A DNA stretch of 64,000 bases from a candidate division WOR-3 bacterium (lineage in GTDB: Bacteria > Hydrothermota > Tepidihabitantia > Tepidihabitantales > Tepidihabitantaceae): assembly GCA_013177935.1 (NCBI GenBank), contig JABLXZ010000004.1:248001-312000 (forward strand), read 5' to 3'. Within the stretch, counting starts at the first letter, position 1, and every line of letters starts with the position of its first letter. The position numbers and the translations under genes were made by a program. The notes beneath the pieces are model-generated. The model saw nothing but the letters and a program-made list of their open reading frames with translations, made no database searches and was not told where the DNA came from. Below are positions 8,426-16,788 of the stretch, piece by piece.

Positions 8426-9112
8426 ATGAGCATCGCTGAAAACCTGAAACACCTCACCCAGCGCATTGAAGCCGCCTGTGCCCGCTCCGGCCGTGACCCC
8501 AGAGAGATAACCATCGTTGCGGTAACCAAAACAAAACCGGTTGAACAGATTGTCGAGGCGATTGCAGCCGGCATCACCCATTTCGGTGAAAACCGGGTTC
8601 AGGAAGCGGCCGCCAAAATCCCCTCAATCAAGGCACCGGTGACCTGGCATCTTGTCGGTACCCTGCAAACTAACAAAGTGAAAAAGGCGCTGGAACTGTT
8701 CCACATTATTGAAAGCGTTGACTCCCTGCATCTGGCGCAGGAACTCGCACGCCGGGCTGAACAGTTAAACAAAACCGTCCCGGTCCTGATTGAAGTCAAC
8801 ACCTCCCAGGAACCAACCAAACATGGCGTGCCGCCTGCTAACCTGTTTGACCTGCTCGCCGCTGTCTTAAAACTACCCCAACTTAAACTTGAAGGGCTGA
8901 TGACGATTGGTCCGGGCTGGGCTGTTAACGACCCGGAGGCATCAAGACCTTGTTTTGAACTCCTTGCCCTTTTGCGCCAGGAGGCGCAACAAAAGTTCGG
9001 CATCGCCCTGCCTCATCTTTCAATGGGAATGAGTTCCGACTTTGAGATTGGGATTGAAACCGGTGCCACGCTCATCCGCATCGGCACCGCCCTGTTCGGA
9101 CCCCGGAGCTGA
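8426..9112 (+). CDS. pyridoxal-phosphate homeostasis protein (YggS/PLPBP family)
   Basis: 228 residues, the normal size for this TIM-barrel family. VAVTKTKP (about 31-38) carries the lysine that binds PLP as a Schiff base. HFGENRVQEA, WHLVGTLQTNK, GLMTIGP, LSMGMSSDFEIGIETGATLIRIG and the terminal LFGPR are signature segments in the right order. It buffers and delivers PLP in the cytoplasm and has no catalytic turnover of its own. The frame is open 21 nt further upstream, but the -10 box overlaps that stretch, so ATG 8426 is used. The zincin gene starts 2 bp after the stop. Confidence 0.93.
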   Translation: MSIAENLKHLTQRIEAACARSGRDPREITIVAVTKTKPVEQIVEAIAAGITHFGENRVQEAAAKIPSIKAPVTWHLVGTLQTNKVKKALELFHIIESVDSLHLAQELARRAEQLNKTVPVLIEVNTSQEPTKHGVPPANLFDLLAAVLKLPQLKLEGLMTIGPGWAVNDPEASRPCFELLALLRQEAQQKFGIALPHLSMGMSSDFEIGIETGATLIRIGTALFGPRS

Positions 9113-9113
9113 T

Positions 9114-9482
9114 TTGGACCAGGAGCAGTTTTTCCTTTTAGTAGAAGATGTTGTGCGCAACCTCCCGGAATTCTTCCGCAACCGTATCCACAACTTGAAT
9201 GTGATGGTGATGCCCCGGGCACCGGTTGAACTGGCAGAAAATCTCGGCAAAGACCCCTGGACAATTCTCGGTGTGTATCAGGGGGTGCCATTTAACCGCC
9301 GGGGACCGTTCTACGGCAATGTCCTGCCCGACACCATCGTCATCTTTCAGGAGCCAATCGAAGCCCGATGCCAGACGGAACAGGAAATCCGCGACCTGGT
9401 GCGCCGGGTCACAATTCACGAAATTGGCCACTACTTCGGCTTATCCGACGAACAACTGTACCGCCTGGAACAGGAAAAATAA
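9114..9482 (+). CDS. small zincin-type metallopeptidase family protein
   Basis: 122 residues of the PF06262-type family. The zinc motif HEIGHYFGLSDEQL near the C-terminus supplies HEXXH and a following aspartate. Upstream segments (LGVYQGVPF, YGNVLPDTIVIFQEPIE) also match. These are compact cytoplasmic or cell-envelope putative metalloproteases of unknown substrate. The start is set at TTG 9114, with GGAG inside the end of the previous gene about 5 nt away. Longer readings would overlap that gene in another frame. It forms a two-gene unit with the YggS-like gene and ends at a bidirectional terminator. Confidence 0.85.
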   Translation: MDQEQFFLLVEDVVRNLPEFFRNRIHNLNVMVMPRAPVELAENLGKDPWTILGVYQGVPFNRRGPFYGNVLPDTIVIFQEPIEARCQTEQEIRDLVRRVTIHEIGHYFGLSDEQLYRLEQEK

Positions 9483-9507
9483 AAGGGGGTCAATATTGAC
9501 CCCCTTT
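9482..9507. terminator. bidirectional rho-independent terminator
   Basis: A 26-bp perfect palindrome: AAAGGGGGTCAAT and its complement ATTGACCCCCTTT, with A-run and T-run ends. It sits between the stops of the convergent genes ending at 9482 and 9525. Confidence 0.85.
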
Positions 9508-9524
9508 AAAAGCGACTTTACCTC

Positions 9525-11243
9525 TTATCGGTTGACGGTCAGCTTGTGCGTTGTGGAACCAGCTGGGCTTTCCAGCCGCACCAGATAAATCCCTGCTGCC
9601 AGCGACTTCAGGTCAACCGCAACTCTGCCGGACCGGGCTTCGTCCGCCTGATACAGATTGCGCACCAGTCGGCCCGTGGCATCGTACAGCGCAAGCTGGA
9701 CCCGTGCGGGCTTCGGCACCTGCCAGCGGATTTCCACCTGGTCGGTTGCTGGATTGGTGAACACAAGCTGGGCGTTACGCAGATTCGGGTTGAACCCTTC
9801 TTCAACACCAACCCCACCCTGCACCGAAGCCGAGATGAAAAGTTCGCCATTGGTCCAGGGCATCCAGCTACCCGCCGCACCGTAATAACTGCGGTTGTTG
9901 CTGGTGTCGTCAGCGAGGCTTGAGGGATGACCCGATGAGTGCACCGGCGCCACTGCCACATAGAACTCACCCGAGGTGAAGATTAACAGCGAGTCCAAAT
10001 CATAGGCAATTACGCTGCCGGGCGCACCCGCAGGCGCCTCAAGGTCACCTGATTCATAAAGCAGGGTCGAACCATCACCCGAGTAGATTTTGAACCTGAA
10101 GGTGGAATCGGGCCAGGGGTAACTGGGATGGAGATAGAACTGGCTTCGAACCCTGCCCAGTCCTACCGGATACTGGACACCGAAGTCCGCCGGATTGAAC
10201 TTTGTTGCCCGCTCCGGACCTGCCCAGGTGAGCCAACGCGGGTTGTTAAAGTTCGCATACTCAATCCAGCGGGCAACGCTCAGGTCGTAAATTATCGTAT
10301 CGTCTGCCGGATACTGCTCGCCGGCTGCTTCGGTCCACACCTTAATCTGATAGTTACCGGTCACACTGGGAATACGCCATGCCGGAGAGAAGTTCATCTG
10401 CGCGGTCTGACCCCGCTGCAAAGCAGCGCTGGTCGTCATTGTGTCCTCATAGGTGTAACTCTGCGGACCGGTGATTTTTAGCCGCACCGGCGTGCCTAAT
10501 TGTAGCGGGTCGGTTCCTAAATTCTTAATTGTCGCCCGGATTGTCAAGTTGACATTCGGTAGCGTATCCATTGGCATATTGGTGGCAAACCAGAGCGTTG
10601 CGGCATCGGTCGTTGGCGGGTCCCACTCAACTACCGAACGAATCAACCACTCACCCCTTCGGGCGTCTTCGCTGAAAGCACCGCCCAGCAAACTCCACAT
10701 CCGGTGCGAAGGTGCGTTGTTCGCCGCATCAATCGAAAGTCCCGGACAGATTGGATAGGAGTCGACCTGAACATAGAAGATGTAGTAGTTCGTGCCCACA
10801 ATCGGTTCACCAATCGGGATGTAGTTCCACTGACCCCGGGTGATGTTCAGGGTTTCTGAATGCCAGATTTCGGTTCCAGGTGAACCACCTGGACCATCAT
10901 CAGCATAAACCTTAACCATCGCCCGTGTGCCACCCGGAACCGGCCAGCCCGAATAGAAGTGAATCAGCGCGCCACTCAGAGTGAAACTGCTCGCCGGACT
11001 GATAAACTTCACGCCCCAGCCATTACCGCCCTGATTCCAAGCCCAGGCGCTCGCCGGCATATTGTCGTCGTACTTGAATGTGTCGGTAACCGAGAGGAAA
11101 ACCTCAGGTGCCGGCGGAAAGATTCCATGCTCAGGCTCAGGAATCGTGTAATGATGGGTTGGTGTTGGGCTCAGCCAGCGCTCGCCACTGGCGAACGCCA
11201 GTCCAATACCCAGTGCCAGACATACTAACGCTACTTTACGCAT
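9525..11243 (-). CDS. secreted beta-rich protein with type IX-like sorting domain
   Basis: 572 residues from ATG 11243, which has GGAG upstream; longer in-frame readings lack it. The signal peptide is MRKVALVCLALGIGLAFASG. The body repeats a beta-sandwich theme: two segments with YADDGPGGSPGTEIW / IYSGDGSTLLYESGDLEAP frame a CARDB/Ig-like middle domain (about 235-330). The last 75 residues form a sorting domain (ARVQLALYDATGRLVRNLY, LAAGIYLVRLES, HKLTVNR). Likely exported and surface-anchored or released. The DDGP.G.PGT element is shared with the protein at 5393-6157, so the two may be related. Confidence 0.75.
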   Translation of the reverse strand: MRKVALVCLALGIGLAFASGERWLSPTPTHHYTIPEPEHGIFPPAPEVFLSVTDTFKYDDNMPASAWAWNQGGNGWGVKFISPASSFTLSGALIHFYSGWPVPGGTRAMVKVYADDGPGGSPGTEIWHSETLNITRGQWNYIPIGEPIVGTNYYIFYVQVDSYPICPGLSIDAANNAPSHRMWSLLGGAFSEDARRGEWLIRSVVEWDPPTTDAATLWFATNMPMDTLPNVNLTIRATIKNLGTDPLQLGTPVRLKITGPQSYTYEDTMTTSAALQRGQTAQMNFSPAWRIPSVTGNYQIKVWTEAAGEQYPADDTIIYDLSVARWIEYANFNNPRWLTWAGPERATKFNPADFGVQYPVGLGRVRSQFYLHPSYPWPDSTFRFKIYSGDGSTLLYESGDLEAPAGAPGSVIAYDLDSLLIFTSGEFYVAVAPVHSSGHPSSLADDTSNNRSYYGAAGSWMPWTNGELFISASVQGGVGVEEGFNPNLRNAQLVFTNPATDQVEIRWQVPKPARVQLALYDATGRLVRNLYQADEARSGRVAVDLKSLAAGIYLVRLESPAGSTTHKLTVNR

Positions 11244-11282
11244 CGCCACTCCTTTCGTTAATTTAAACGCCATTTTTTGAAT

Positions 11283-11333
11283 GCCGGTAATACACCGGCT
11301 TACAATCATAACACCCCAGTGATTGAAAGTCAA
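11283..11333 (-). promoter_or_regulatory. leadered promoter plus 5' hairpin for the 9525-11243 gene
   Basis: Minus-strand TTGACT (11333-11328), 17-bp spacer, TATGAT (11310-11305). The transcript starts near 11298, right at a GCCGGT-GTATT-ACCGGC hairpin (11299-11283) that would cap the 5' end. The leader is about 55 nt and carries a Shine-Dalgarno. Confidence 0.65.
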
Positions 11334-11348
11334 GCATTTATCGATTTA

Positions 11349-11376
11349 TTGACACCGCTGATGTACCGGCTAATAT
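11349..11376 (+). promoter_or_regulatory. leaderless promoter of the symporter unit
   Basis: TTGACA at 11349-11354, 16-bp spacer, TAATAT at 11371-11376. The predicted start near 11383 is 2 nt before the GTG of the small membrane protein at 11385. Confidence 0.7.
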
Positions 11377-11384
11377 AAGAACCT

Positions 11385-11498
11385 GTGAACGGACCATTTA
11401 ACTGCCCCTGGCTCACATTCGGGGCGGTCTTTGTGGCGCTCGGCAGCATCGTTGCCGCAATCGTCTGGGCGGTTTTCACCCATCTTGAGGACGATTAA
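11385..11498 (+). CDS. 37-residue membrane microprotein linked to the SSS symporter
   Basis: A short gene (GTG start, TAA stop) encoding one hydrophobic helix flanked by NGPFNCPWLT at the front and THLEDD at the end. Its stop abuts the ATG of the sodium/solute symporter (TAAATG), and it sits directly at the predicted transcription start. Small single-helix accessory proteins are known next to SSS-family symporters, and this fits that pattern. Role as a symporter subunit is inferred from position and form. Confidence 0.65.
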   Translation: MNGPFNCPWLTFGAVFVALGSIVAAIVWAVFTHLEDD

Positions 11499-12917
11499 AT
11501 GAGCCCCACGCTCATCTACGCCCTGATTTTATTCCTTTATCTCGCAACCCTTTTTGTGATTGGCGTCCTCACCAGCGCCCGGATGAAACGCTCGGCTGAA
11601 GGGTTTTATCTCGGCTCTCGCTCACTTGGACCCTGGGTCACCGCCTTCTCCTTTGTCGCCGCCTACTTTTCTTCGGTTGTCATTATCGGCGGTGGTGGTT
11701 TCGGTTACAAATACGGACTGGCAACACTCTGGATTGGTGCCACCAATGTCCTCGTCGGCACTCTCCTCGCCTGGATTGTCCTGGGTAAACGAACCCGCAC
11801 CCTGACCGCCAAACTCCACGCCCTTACCCTGCCTGACCTCATCGGTAAAAGGTACCATTCACCAGAAGCAAAACTGTTTGCCGCCTTCATCATCGGGCTT
11901 TTCCTTACCGTCTACAGCGTCTCAGTACTTCAGGGAATGGGACACTCCTTCTCGGTTCTGATGGATTTGCCCTACATTTATGGGTTATTGATTTCCGGTG
12001 TTGTCATCATCGTCTATGTCGCCCTGGGCGGTTACCTTGCTGTTGTCTGGACCGGATTCTTTCAAGCCTGGGTGATGATTATCGCCCTCATTCTACTAAC
12101 CGGAGCCTCGGTCCTTCGTGCCGGCGGTCTTAACCAGTTGTTTACCCGGCTGAGCGCAATCGAGGGCGGTAAATTTGTCCAGACCCCGGGTAGTTGGGGC
12201 TGGACTGGACTACTTTCCTATTCGGCGATTGTCAGTTTTGGGGTCTGGGGAATGCCGCAACTGGTCAGCCGGTTCTACTCCATCAAGACGGTTCGGGTTT
12301 TGAAACTGGGAACGGTTCTGGCAACCGCCGGTGCCGCAATGGCGCTTCTGCCCTATTTCAACGGCGCTGCAGCGCGCCTTTTCTTTCCCAGCCTTGCCAA
12401 TCCGGACCAGGCAATCCCCCACCTTGTGAAAACCGCCTTACCCCCTGCCGCTGCTGCCGTCTTCCTCACCGGCGTTGTTGCTGCCGGAATGTCAACATTT
12501 GCTGCCGTCCTCATCACCGCTGCCAGCGCGATTGTCAAGGACCTGCTGCGCGACAGCTTCGGTGCCCATTTTACCCCGGAAAAAGAGGTCACCATCTCCC
12601 GGCTTGTCGCTGCTGGCATCGGTACAATTGCCTTCCTCATCGCCATCAAACCACCGGCGATGATTCTCGTCATCACCGGTTTTTCCTGGGCGGTAATTGC
12701 CGCAACAACCCTCTGGCCCTACCTTTTTGGGCTCTACTGGCATCGACCCGGTCGGGTTGCCGCATTTACCTCAATGCTTGCCGGTAGCAGCACCGCCTTA
12801 ATCTGGATGGCATTGAAAAACCCGGGTCGTATCCACGGATTTATACCGGGAATTCTAGTCAGCCTCATCGTATTTGTGCTAATGGGGCTGATATTCCCGG
12901 CACGCCACAAACATTGA
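11499..12917 (+). CDS. sodium:solute symporter (SSS family)
   Basis: 472 residues with about thirteen membrane helices. The N-terminal part has the hallmark pattern of the family: FYLGSRSLGPWVTAFSFVAA, then FSSVVIIGGGGFGYKYGL. GVWGMPQLVSRFYSIKT in helix 6-7 is also typical. It would import a solute (sugar, amino or organic acid) with Na+ across the inner membrane; the substrate is not readable. It is translationally coupled to the 37-residue microprotein before it and followed 19 bp later by a secreted aminopeptidase. The pairing suggests uptake of peptide-digestion products. Confidence 0.88.
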   Translation: MSPTLIYALILFLYLATLFVIGVLTSARMKRSAEGFYLGSRSLGPWVTAFSFVAAYFSSVVIIGGGGFGYKYGLATLWIGATNVLVGTLLAWIVLGKRTRTLTAKLHALTLPDLIGKRYHSPEAKLFAAFIIGLFLTVYSVSVLQGMGHSFSVLMDLPYIYGLLISGVVIIVYVALGGYLAVVWTGFFQAWVMIIALILLTGASVLRAGGLNQLFTRLSAIEGGKFVQTPGSWGWTGLLSYSAIVSFGVWGMPQLVSRFYSIKTVRVLKLGTVLATAGAAMALLPYFNGAAARLFFPSLANPDQAIPHLVKTALPPAAAAVFLTGVVAAGMSTFAAVLITAASAIVKDLLRDSFGAHFTPEKEVTISRLVAAGIGTIAFLIAIKPPAMILVITGFSWAVIAATTLWPYLFGLYWHRPGRVAAFTSMLAGSSTALIWMALKNPGRIHGFIPGILVSLIVFVLMGLIFPARHKH

Positions 12918-12936
12918 AAAGAAAAAGGAGATAAAA

Positions 12937-14943
12937 ATGAAAAAATCTGCCTTGGTTTTGATTGTGATACTACTGGCTGGTGCCGGCTCTGCCCAGCCGT
13001 TAACTGAAGGCAAATTTCTGCCCTTCGAACCACCCATTTACACCTTTGCTGAATCGACCCACCACTTTGATGTCCGGCACTACACAATTGACCTTGACCT
13101 GCCGATGAACTCAAGGGCAATGAGCGGCCACACCCGAGTCGAACTTATCGCCCGGCATAACAACTTTGACACCTTCAGCCTTCACATGGTCAACCTCATC
13201 TGCGACTCCGTATACCGGGAAGGTAACACCTGCATCTTTACTCAGGGCAGCGGCCGCCTCCTTATCGACCTTGACCGGGAGTTTGCCAATGGCGAATCGC
13301 TTGCTGTTGACATTTACTATCACCGCAATTCCACGATTCAGAATCGCGGCTTCTTTTACTACAGCCGGGGAACACAGGGTATCCCGCACGCCATCTGCTA
13401 CTCTACTACCGAACCCTCTGATGCCCGCTACTGGTTCCCCTGCTTTGATGAACCCTGGGACAAAGCCGAACGGGGTTGTCGGGTCAACATCACCACACCG
13501 GACTCATTCTCAGGTTGTGCCAATGGTGTTCTTGACAGCATCTCCGTTGCCGGTGGCAAAAAGACCTGCTGGTGGACCCATCGTTATCCAATCAGCACCT
13601 ATCTCGTGACCTTTGCCGCCTCAAAATGGGCAACTTTCAAACAGTGGTTTTATCCGGCGCCTGGTGAATCGCTCTATATCCAGAACTTCATCTGGCCTGA
13701 AGACTCCAGCCTTGCGGTCAACGCCTTCCGCAATGTCCCGGATATGATGCGGTTCTTCTCCGATACCGCGCGTTATGGACCCTACCCCTTTGCCGACGAA
13801 AAGTATGGCCATGTTTGCGCCTATCCGTTCCAGTGGGGCGGGATGGAAAACCAGACTTTGACGATGGTCCACCGCTACTGGGTTCAGGTTGGCAATGACA
13901 ACGGCATCGCCCACGAACTTTCCCATCACTGGTGGGGTGATATGGTTACCTGTCTTGACTGGCGGAACATCTGGCTCAATGAAGGGTTTGCCACCTACTC
14001 GGACGAACTCTACACCTGGCATCAGCAGGGACTTGCCGCGTTCCATAACCTCATTCGCGACCGCGCCCAGGACTACTTTGACGAAGAGGCGCAGGACCCG
14101 CACCCGATATACAACCCGCCTGCGGGCCACGAATTTGACTGGGGCCACTCCTACTGCAAAGCAGCCTGGGTCCAGCATATGCTCCGCTATGTGCTTGGCG
14201 ACACCGTCTGGAACGCACCAGGCATATTCTTCCGTGCCCTGCGTGCCTACGGCGACAGTTTCCGCTTCAGTAACGCCAACACCGAAGACTACCGCCGAAT
14301 CCTTGAGCGAATGAGCGGCCTGGATTTGCGCTGGTTCTTTGACGAATGGGTTTACAACCTCGGTTATCCCAACTACCAGATTGGCTGGTATGCGCAGGAA
14401 ACGCAAGATGGCTGGCAGGTGATAATTGACCTTGCCCAGGACAATATGAACGGCGCCCCAACAACATTCCACATCCCGGTTGAAGTAAAAATCACCTTTG
14501 CCGGTGGTGACACTATCATCCGTTACCCGGTCACCGAAAACCCACAGCGCAATGTTTTCACCGTTCCGGCACAGCCCAGTGCCTTAGAGTTTGACCCGAA
14601 CGAATGGATTCTTGACCAGCACAATGTTATGGCTGGGCTTCAAACCGAACCGAACCAAAAACCCCGGTTCAGCCGGCACGAACTCAGCCTCCGCTCAACT
14701 CCGAACCGATGGCTCACCATTACCTATGCACTACCGCGAACCGAAAATGTCCGGCTCGAAATCTTTACCCCAACCGGCAGGAAGGTGAAAACACTGGTTA
14801 CGGGCACACAGCCCGGAGGTCACTATCGGCTCGAATGGCACCGTGTTGATGATTACGGCAACCGTGTTCCTGCCGGTACCTATTTAATCCAACTTACTGC
14901 CGGCGCCCAACGGCTGACAAAAAAGTTTGTACTGATGAATTAG
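12937..14943 (+). CDS. secreted M1 aminopeptidase with type IX-like sorting domain
   Basis: 668 residues. Signal peptide 1-19. Residues about 40-200 form the M1 N-terminal beta domain. The active site is intact: HELSH at 326-330 with the third zinc ligand in NEGFATYS (E349), 18 residues later, and a GGMEN exopeptidase motif just upstream. The C-terminal roughly 80 residues are a FlgD/Por-like domain ending GTYLIQL...KKFVL. It should remove N-terminal residues from peptides outside the inner membrane. Good Shine-Dalgarno (AAGGAG). It contrasts with the inactivated M1 homologue at 1362-4097. Confidence 0.92.
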   Translation: MKKSALVLIVILLAGAGSAQPLTEGKFLPFEPPIYTFAESTHHFDVRHYTIDLDLPMNSRAMSGHTRVELIARHNNFDTFSLHMVNLICDSVYREGNTCIFTQGSGRLLIDLDREFANGESLAVDIYYHRNSTIQNRGFFYYSRGTQGIPHAICYSTTEPSDARYWFPCFDEPWDKAERGCRVNITTPDSFSGCANGVLDSISVAGGKKTCWWTHRYPISTYLVTFAASKWATFKQWFYPAPGESLYIQNFIWPEDSSLAVNAFRNVPDMMRFFSDTARYGPYPFADEKYGHVCAYPFQWGGMENQTLTMVHRYWVQVGNDNGIAHELSHHWWGDMVTCLDWRNIWLNEGFATYSDELYTWHQQGLAAFHNLIRDRAQDYFDEEAQDPHPIYNPPAGHEFDWGHSYCKAAWVQHMLRYVLGDTVWNAPGIFFRALRAYGDSFRFSNANTEDYRRILERMSGLDLRWFFDEWVYNLGYPNYQIGWYAQETQDGWQVIIDLAQDNMNGAPTTFHIPVEVKITFAGGDTIIRYPVTENPQRNVFTVPAQPSALEFDPNEWILDQHNVMAGLQTEPNQKPRFSRHELSLRSTPNRWLTITYALPRTENVRLEIFTPTGRKVKTLVTGTQPGGHYRLEWHRVDDYGNRVPAGTYLIQLTAGAQRLTKKFVLMN

Positions 14944-14948
14944 CGGCT

Positions 14949-15428
14949 TTAACCCTCGTCCGGTTCGTCTTCGGGCACTGCAGCGGGTGTTGTTCCGGCA
15001 GCATCATCCGGAACCAAAACCAGTTCTATATTCCGTTTCTGTAACTTCTGTTTCAGGGGTTCGGTGAGCACCATCACCCGGAACTGCCTCCAGCGCCGCA
15101 ACTCATCGGGCTCATTTTCCAGTACCCAGCGAAATTGACTGAACACCCTGCCCTCTTTAACCGCCGCCTTCAGTTTTGCCTTCAAATCCGCCCGGCTTAC
15201 CGTTTCAATAAACCGGTGTATCATCTCAATCCCCTGGCTTCTTGTCTGAGGAACCAGTCGAACATACTTCTCCGGATTCGCCCGGACCCGAGCAAGAATC
15301 TCATCCCGGTTAAAACTGAAAACCGGAATCACATCACCGGTCTCCAAATCCAGATAATGGGCGGTCTCCTTCATCTGATTCGTCAGAGCAAAAAGCAGGT
15401 CCCGCTCCAGGACATAAACCTTACGCAC
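14949..15428 (-). CDS. UPF0158 family protein
   Basis: 159 residues. HYLDLETGDVIPV near residue 23 and the following charged helices with conserved aromatic residues match the UPF0158 family, which has no established function. The C-terminal 20 residues are acidic and probably disordered. Starts at GTG 15428, directly beneath a leaderless promoter. It converges on the aminopeptidase gene, with 5 bp between stops. Confidence 0.75.
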   Translation of the reverse strand: MRKVYVLERDLLFALTNQMKETAHYLDLETGDVIPVFSFNRDEILARVRANPEKYVRLVPQTRSQGIEMIHRFIETVSRADLKAKLKAAVKEGRVFSQFRWVLENEPDELRRWRQFRVMVLTEPLKQKLQKRNIELVLVPDDAAGTTPAAVPEDEPDEG

Positions 15429-15434
15429 CTGACA

Positions 15435-15462
15435 ATTTTAGCCACGGCCGCTCCCCAGTCAA
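15435..15462 (-). promoter_or_regulatory. leaderless promoter of the UPF0158 gene
   Basis: Minus-strand TTGACT (15462-15457), 16-bp spacer, TAAAAT (15440-15435), then 6 nt to the GTG at 15428. Confidence 0.75.
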
Positions 15463-15467
15463 ACTGA

Positions 15468-16535
15468 CTATCGCCAGTAAAATGGCGCTTCCGGATAAAA
15501 GTAAAATAGACCGTCCCGCAACTCAAGCCAGCCCATTTCACCCCGATACCGAAACCGGCAGACTAAACCGCTCAGACGCTGGGCGTTTTCCCGCAATCGT
15601 AACAATCGCCACTCGCCGTCCTGCAATGCGGCAAAACTCTTTGCCGGACCACCCGGCCTTGACCCGGGAACAAAAAAACCATAAGCCATTAGGGTATCTC
15701 CAACATTAAAAAGCTGCAACCGGCCTGCGGGCAAAACCTCCTCCTTAGAAAACCAGTCCCGCGTTGGAAAAGGCATAAAAGTAACCGCAAAAGAGTCCGG
15801 GCTTACCGCATAAACCGCACCGTAAACTCCTGGCTTTATCCTCTTCTCCTCGCTTCCCAATATCACCGGCATCCCGGGATAATCTTCCAGCCGTGCCGCA
15901 CCCAACAGTGAAAACCGGAAATCACCTTCACCCGTTGAAATCTCAACCGGCTTACCCTTCAATGCCAACCCACCATCCTGCCAAGCCAAAACCTTCACCA
16001 CCTGCCGCTTCCCCAGTGAATCAAAAACCGTCTCAAGGGTCACCAGTTCGGGAAAAGAGTCACCATCAACATCGGCGATTACCGCACCCTCAACCGTTCC
16101 TGCTGAAAATTCTACCGTTCGCTCCTCACCGTTCAACTCCAAAATCCGCACCGAATCCCCACCGACCAGAATAACCTCATAAAACCGGTCAAGGTCAAAA
16201 TCACCAACCGTTGCCACATCCGAACTCATTTTTGCACTCAGCACCTTCGGCTCAGCCATCAAACCTGACCGCCACACCGGCTCAAAACCCCGGGAACCAT
16301 ATCTAAGCAAAACCAGCCGGGAAACAACCACCTTCGCCCGTTCTTTATCATTAAGAGAAAACAGGCTCAATTCGCCCATCCGCTGTTCAACTACCACCTG
16401 GTCACTCGAATCAGAAAAAAAGGGTCCGGCGGTTAAACTTATCACCGATTCAACCGGACATCGGCCAAGAAGAAAAACTGTGTCCGGCACCGCAAGCGGG
16501 CTCAAAATTAGAGCAACACAGCTCAACCACACCAC
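15468..16535 (-). CDS. exported protein with FG-GAP/VCBS-like repeats
   Basis: 355 residues from GTG 16535. The start VVWLSCVALILSPLAV then reads as a signal peptide and falls on the predicted transcription start; a longer version from ATG 16589 is possible but would contain the promoter. Motifs such as VATVGDFDLDRFYEVILVGG and AVIADVDGDSFPELVTLE (about 110-170) are calcium-loop-like repeats of seven-bladed integrin-type propellers. No sorting domain is obvious at the C-terminus. Probably a periplasmic or surface beta-propeller of unknown ligand. Confidence 0.65.
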   Translation of the reverse strand: MVWLSCVALILSPLAVPDTVFLLGRCPVESVISLTAGPFFSDSSDQVVVEQRMGELSLFSLNDKERAKVVVSRLVLLRYGSRGFEPVWRSGLMAEPKVLSAKMSSDVATVGDFDLDRFYEVILVGGDSVRILELNGEERTVEFSAGTVEGAVIADVDGDSFPELVTLETVFDSLGKRQVVKVLAWQDGGLALKGKPVEISTGEGDFRFSLLGAARLEDYPGMPVILGSEEKRIKPGVYGAVYAVSPDSFAVTFMPFPTRDWFSKEEVLPAGRLQLFNVGDTLMAYGFFVPGSRPGGPAKSFAALQDGEWRLLRLRENAQRLSGLVCRFRYRGEMGWLELRDGLFYFYPEAPFYWR

Positions 16536-16540
16536 AGGAC

Positions 16541-16568
16541 AAAATACCGCTCCATAGAAAAATGTCAA
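16541..16568 (-). promoter_or_regulatory. leaderless promoter of the FG-GAP-like gene
   Basis: Minus-strand TTGACA (16568-16563), 16-bp spacer, TATTTT (16546-16541). GTG 16535 follows 5 nt after the -10 box. It back-to-back overlaps the tRNA promoter region. Confidence 0.6.
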
Positions 16569-16582
16569 CTCAATGAATCGGT

Positions 16583-16611
16583 TTGACATCGGGCACAGTT
16601 TCTTCTATTCT
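16583..16611 (+). promoter_or_regulatory. promoter of the tRNA-Ser gene
   Basis: TTGACA at 16583-16588, 17-bp spacer, TATTCT at 16606-16611. Predicted start near 16618, 11 nt before the mature tRNA. Confidence 0.65.
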
Positions 16612-16628
16612 CCTATAAAACCGGCAAC

Positions 16629-16719
<91 letters not shown>

Positions 16720-16753
16720 TTATGTAAATATCGCCTGCGGTAAAATCCCACCA

Positions 16754-16781
16754 TTTACAACCGATAAGCAGTGTCTATAAT
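16754..16781 (+). promoter_or_regulatory. possible leaderless promoter of the amidotransferase-like gene
   Basis: TTTACA at 16754-16759, 16-bp spacer, perfect TATAAT at 16776-16781. The expected start (about 16788) falls on an in-frame TTG at 16789 that opens a clean signal peptide. Confidence 0.55.
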
Positions 16782-16788
16782 TTTTCTG

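Noticed and set aside
13621-14472. Long minus-strand frame (283 codons) opposite the M1 aminopeptidase
   Set aside because: Antisense shadow of a well-supported enzyme; a GC-rich codon pattern commonly leaves such frames open.
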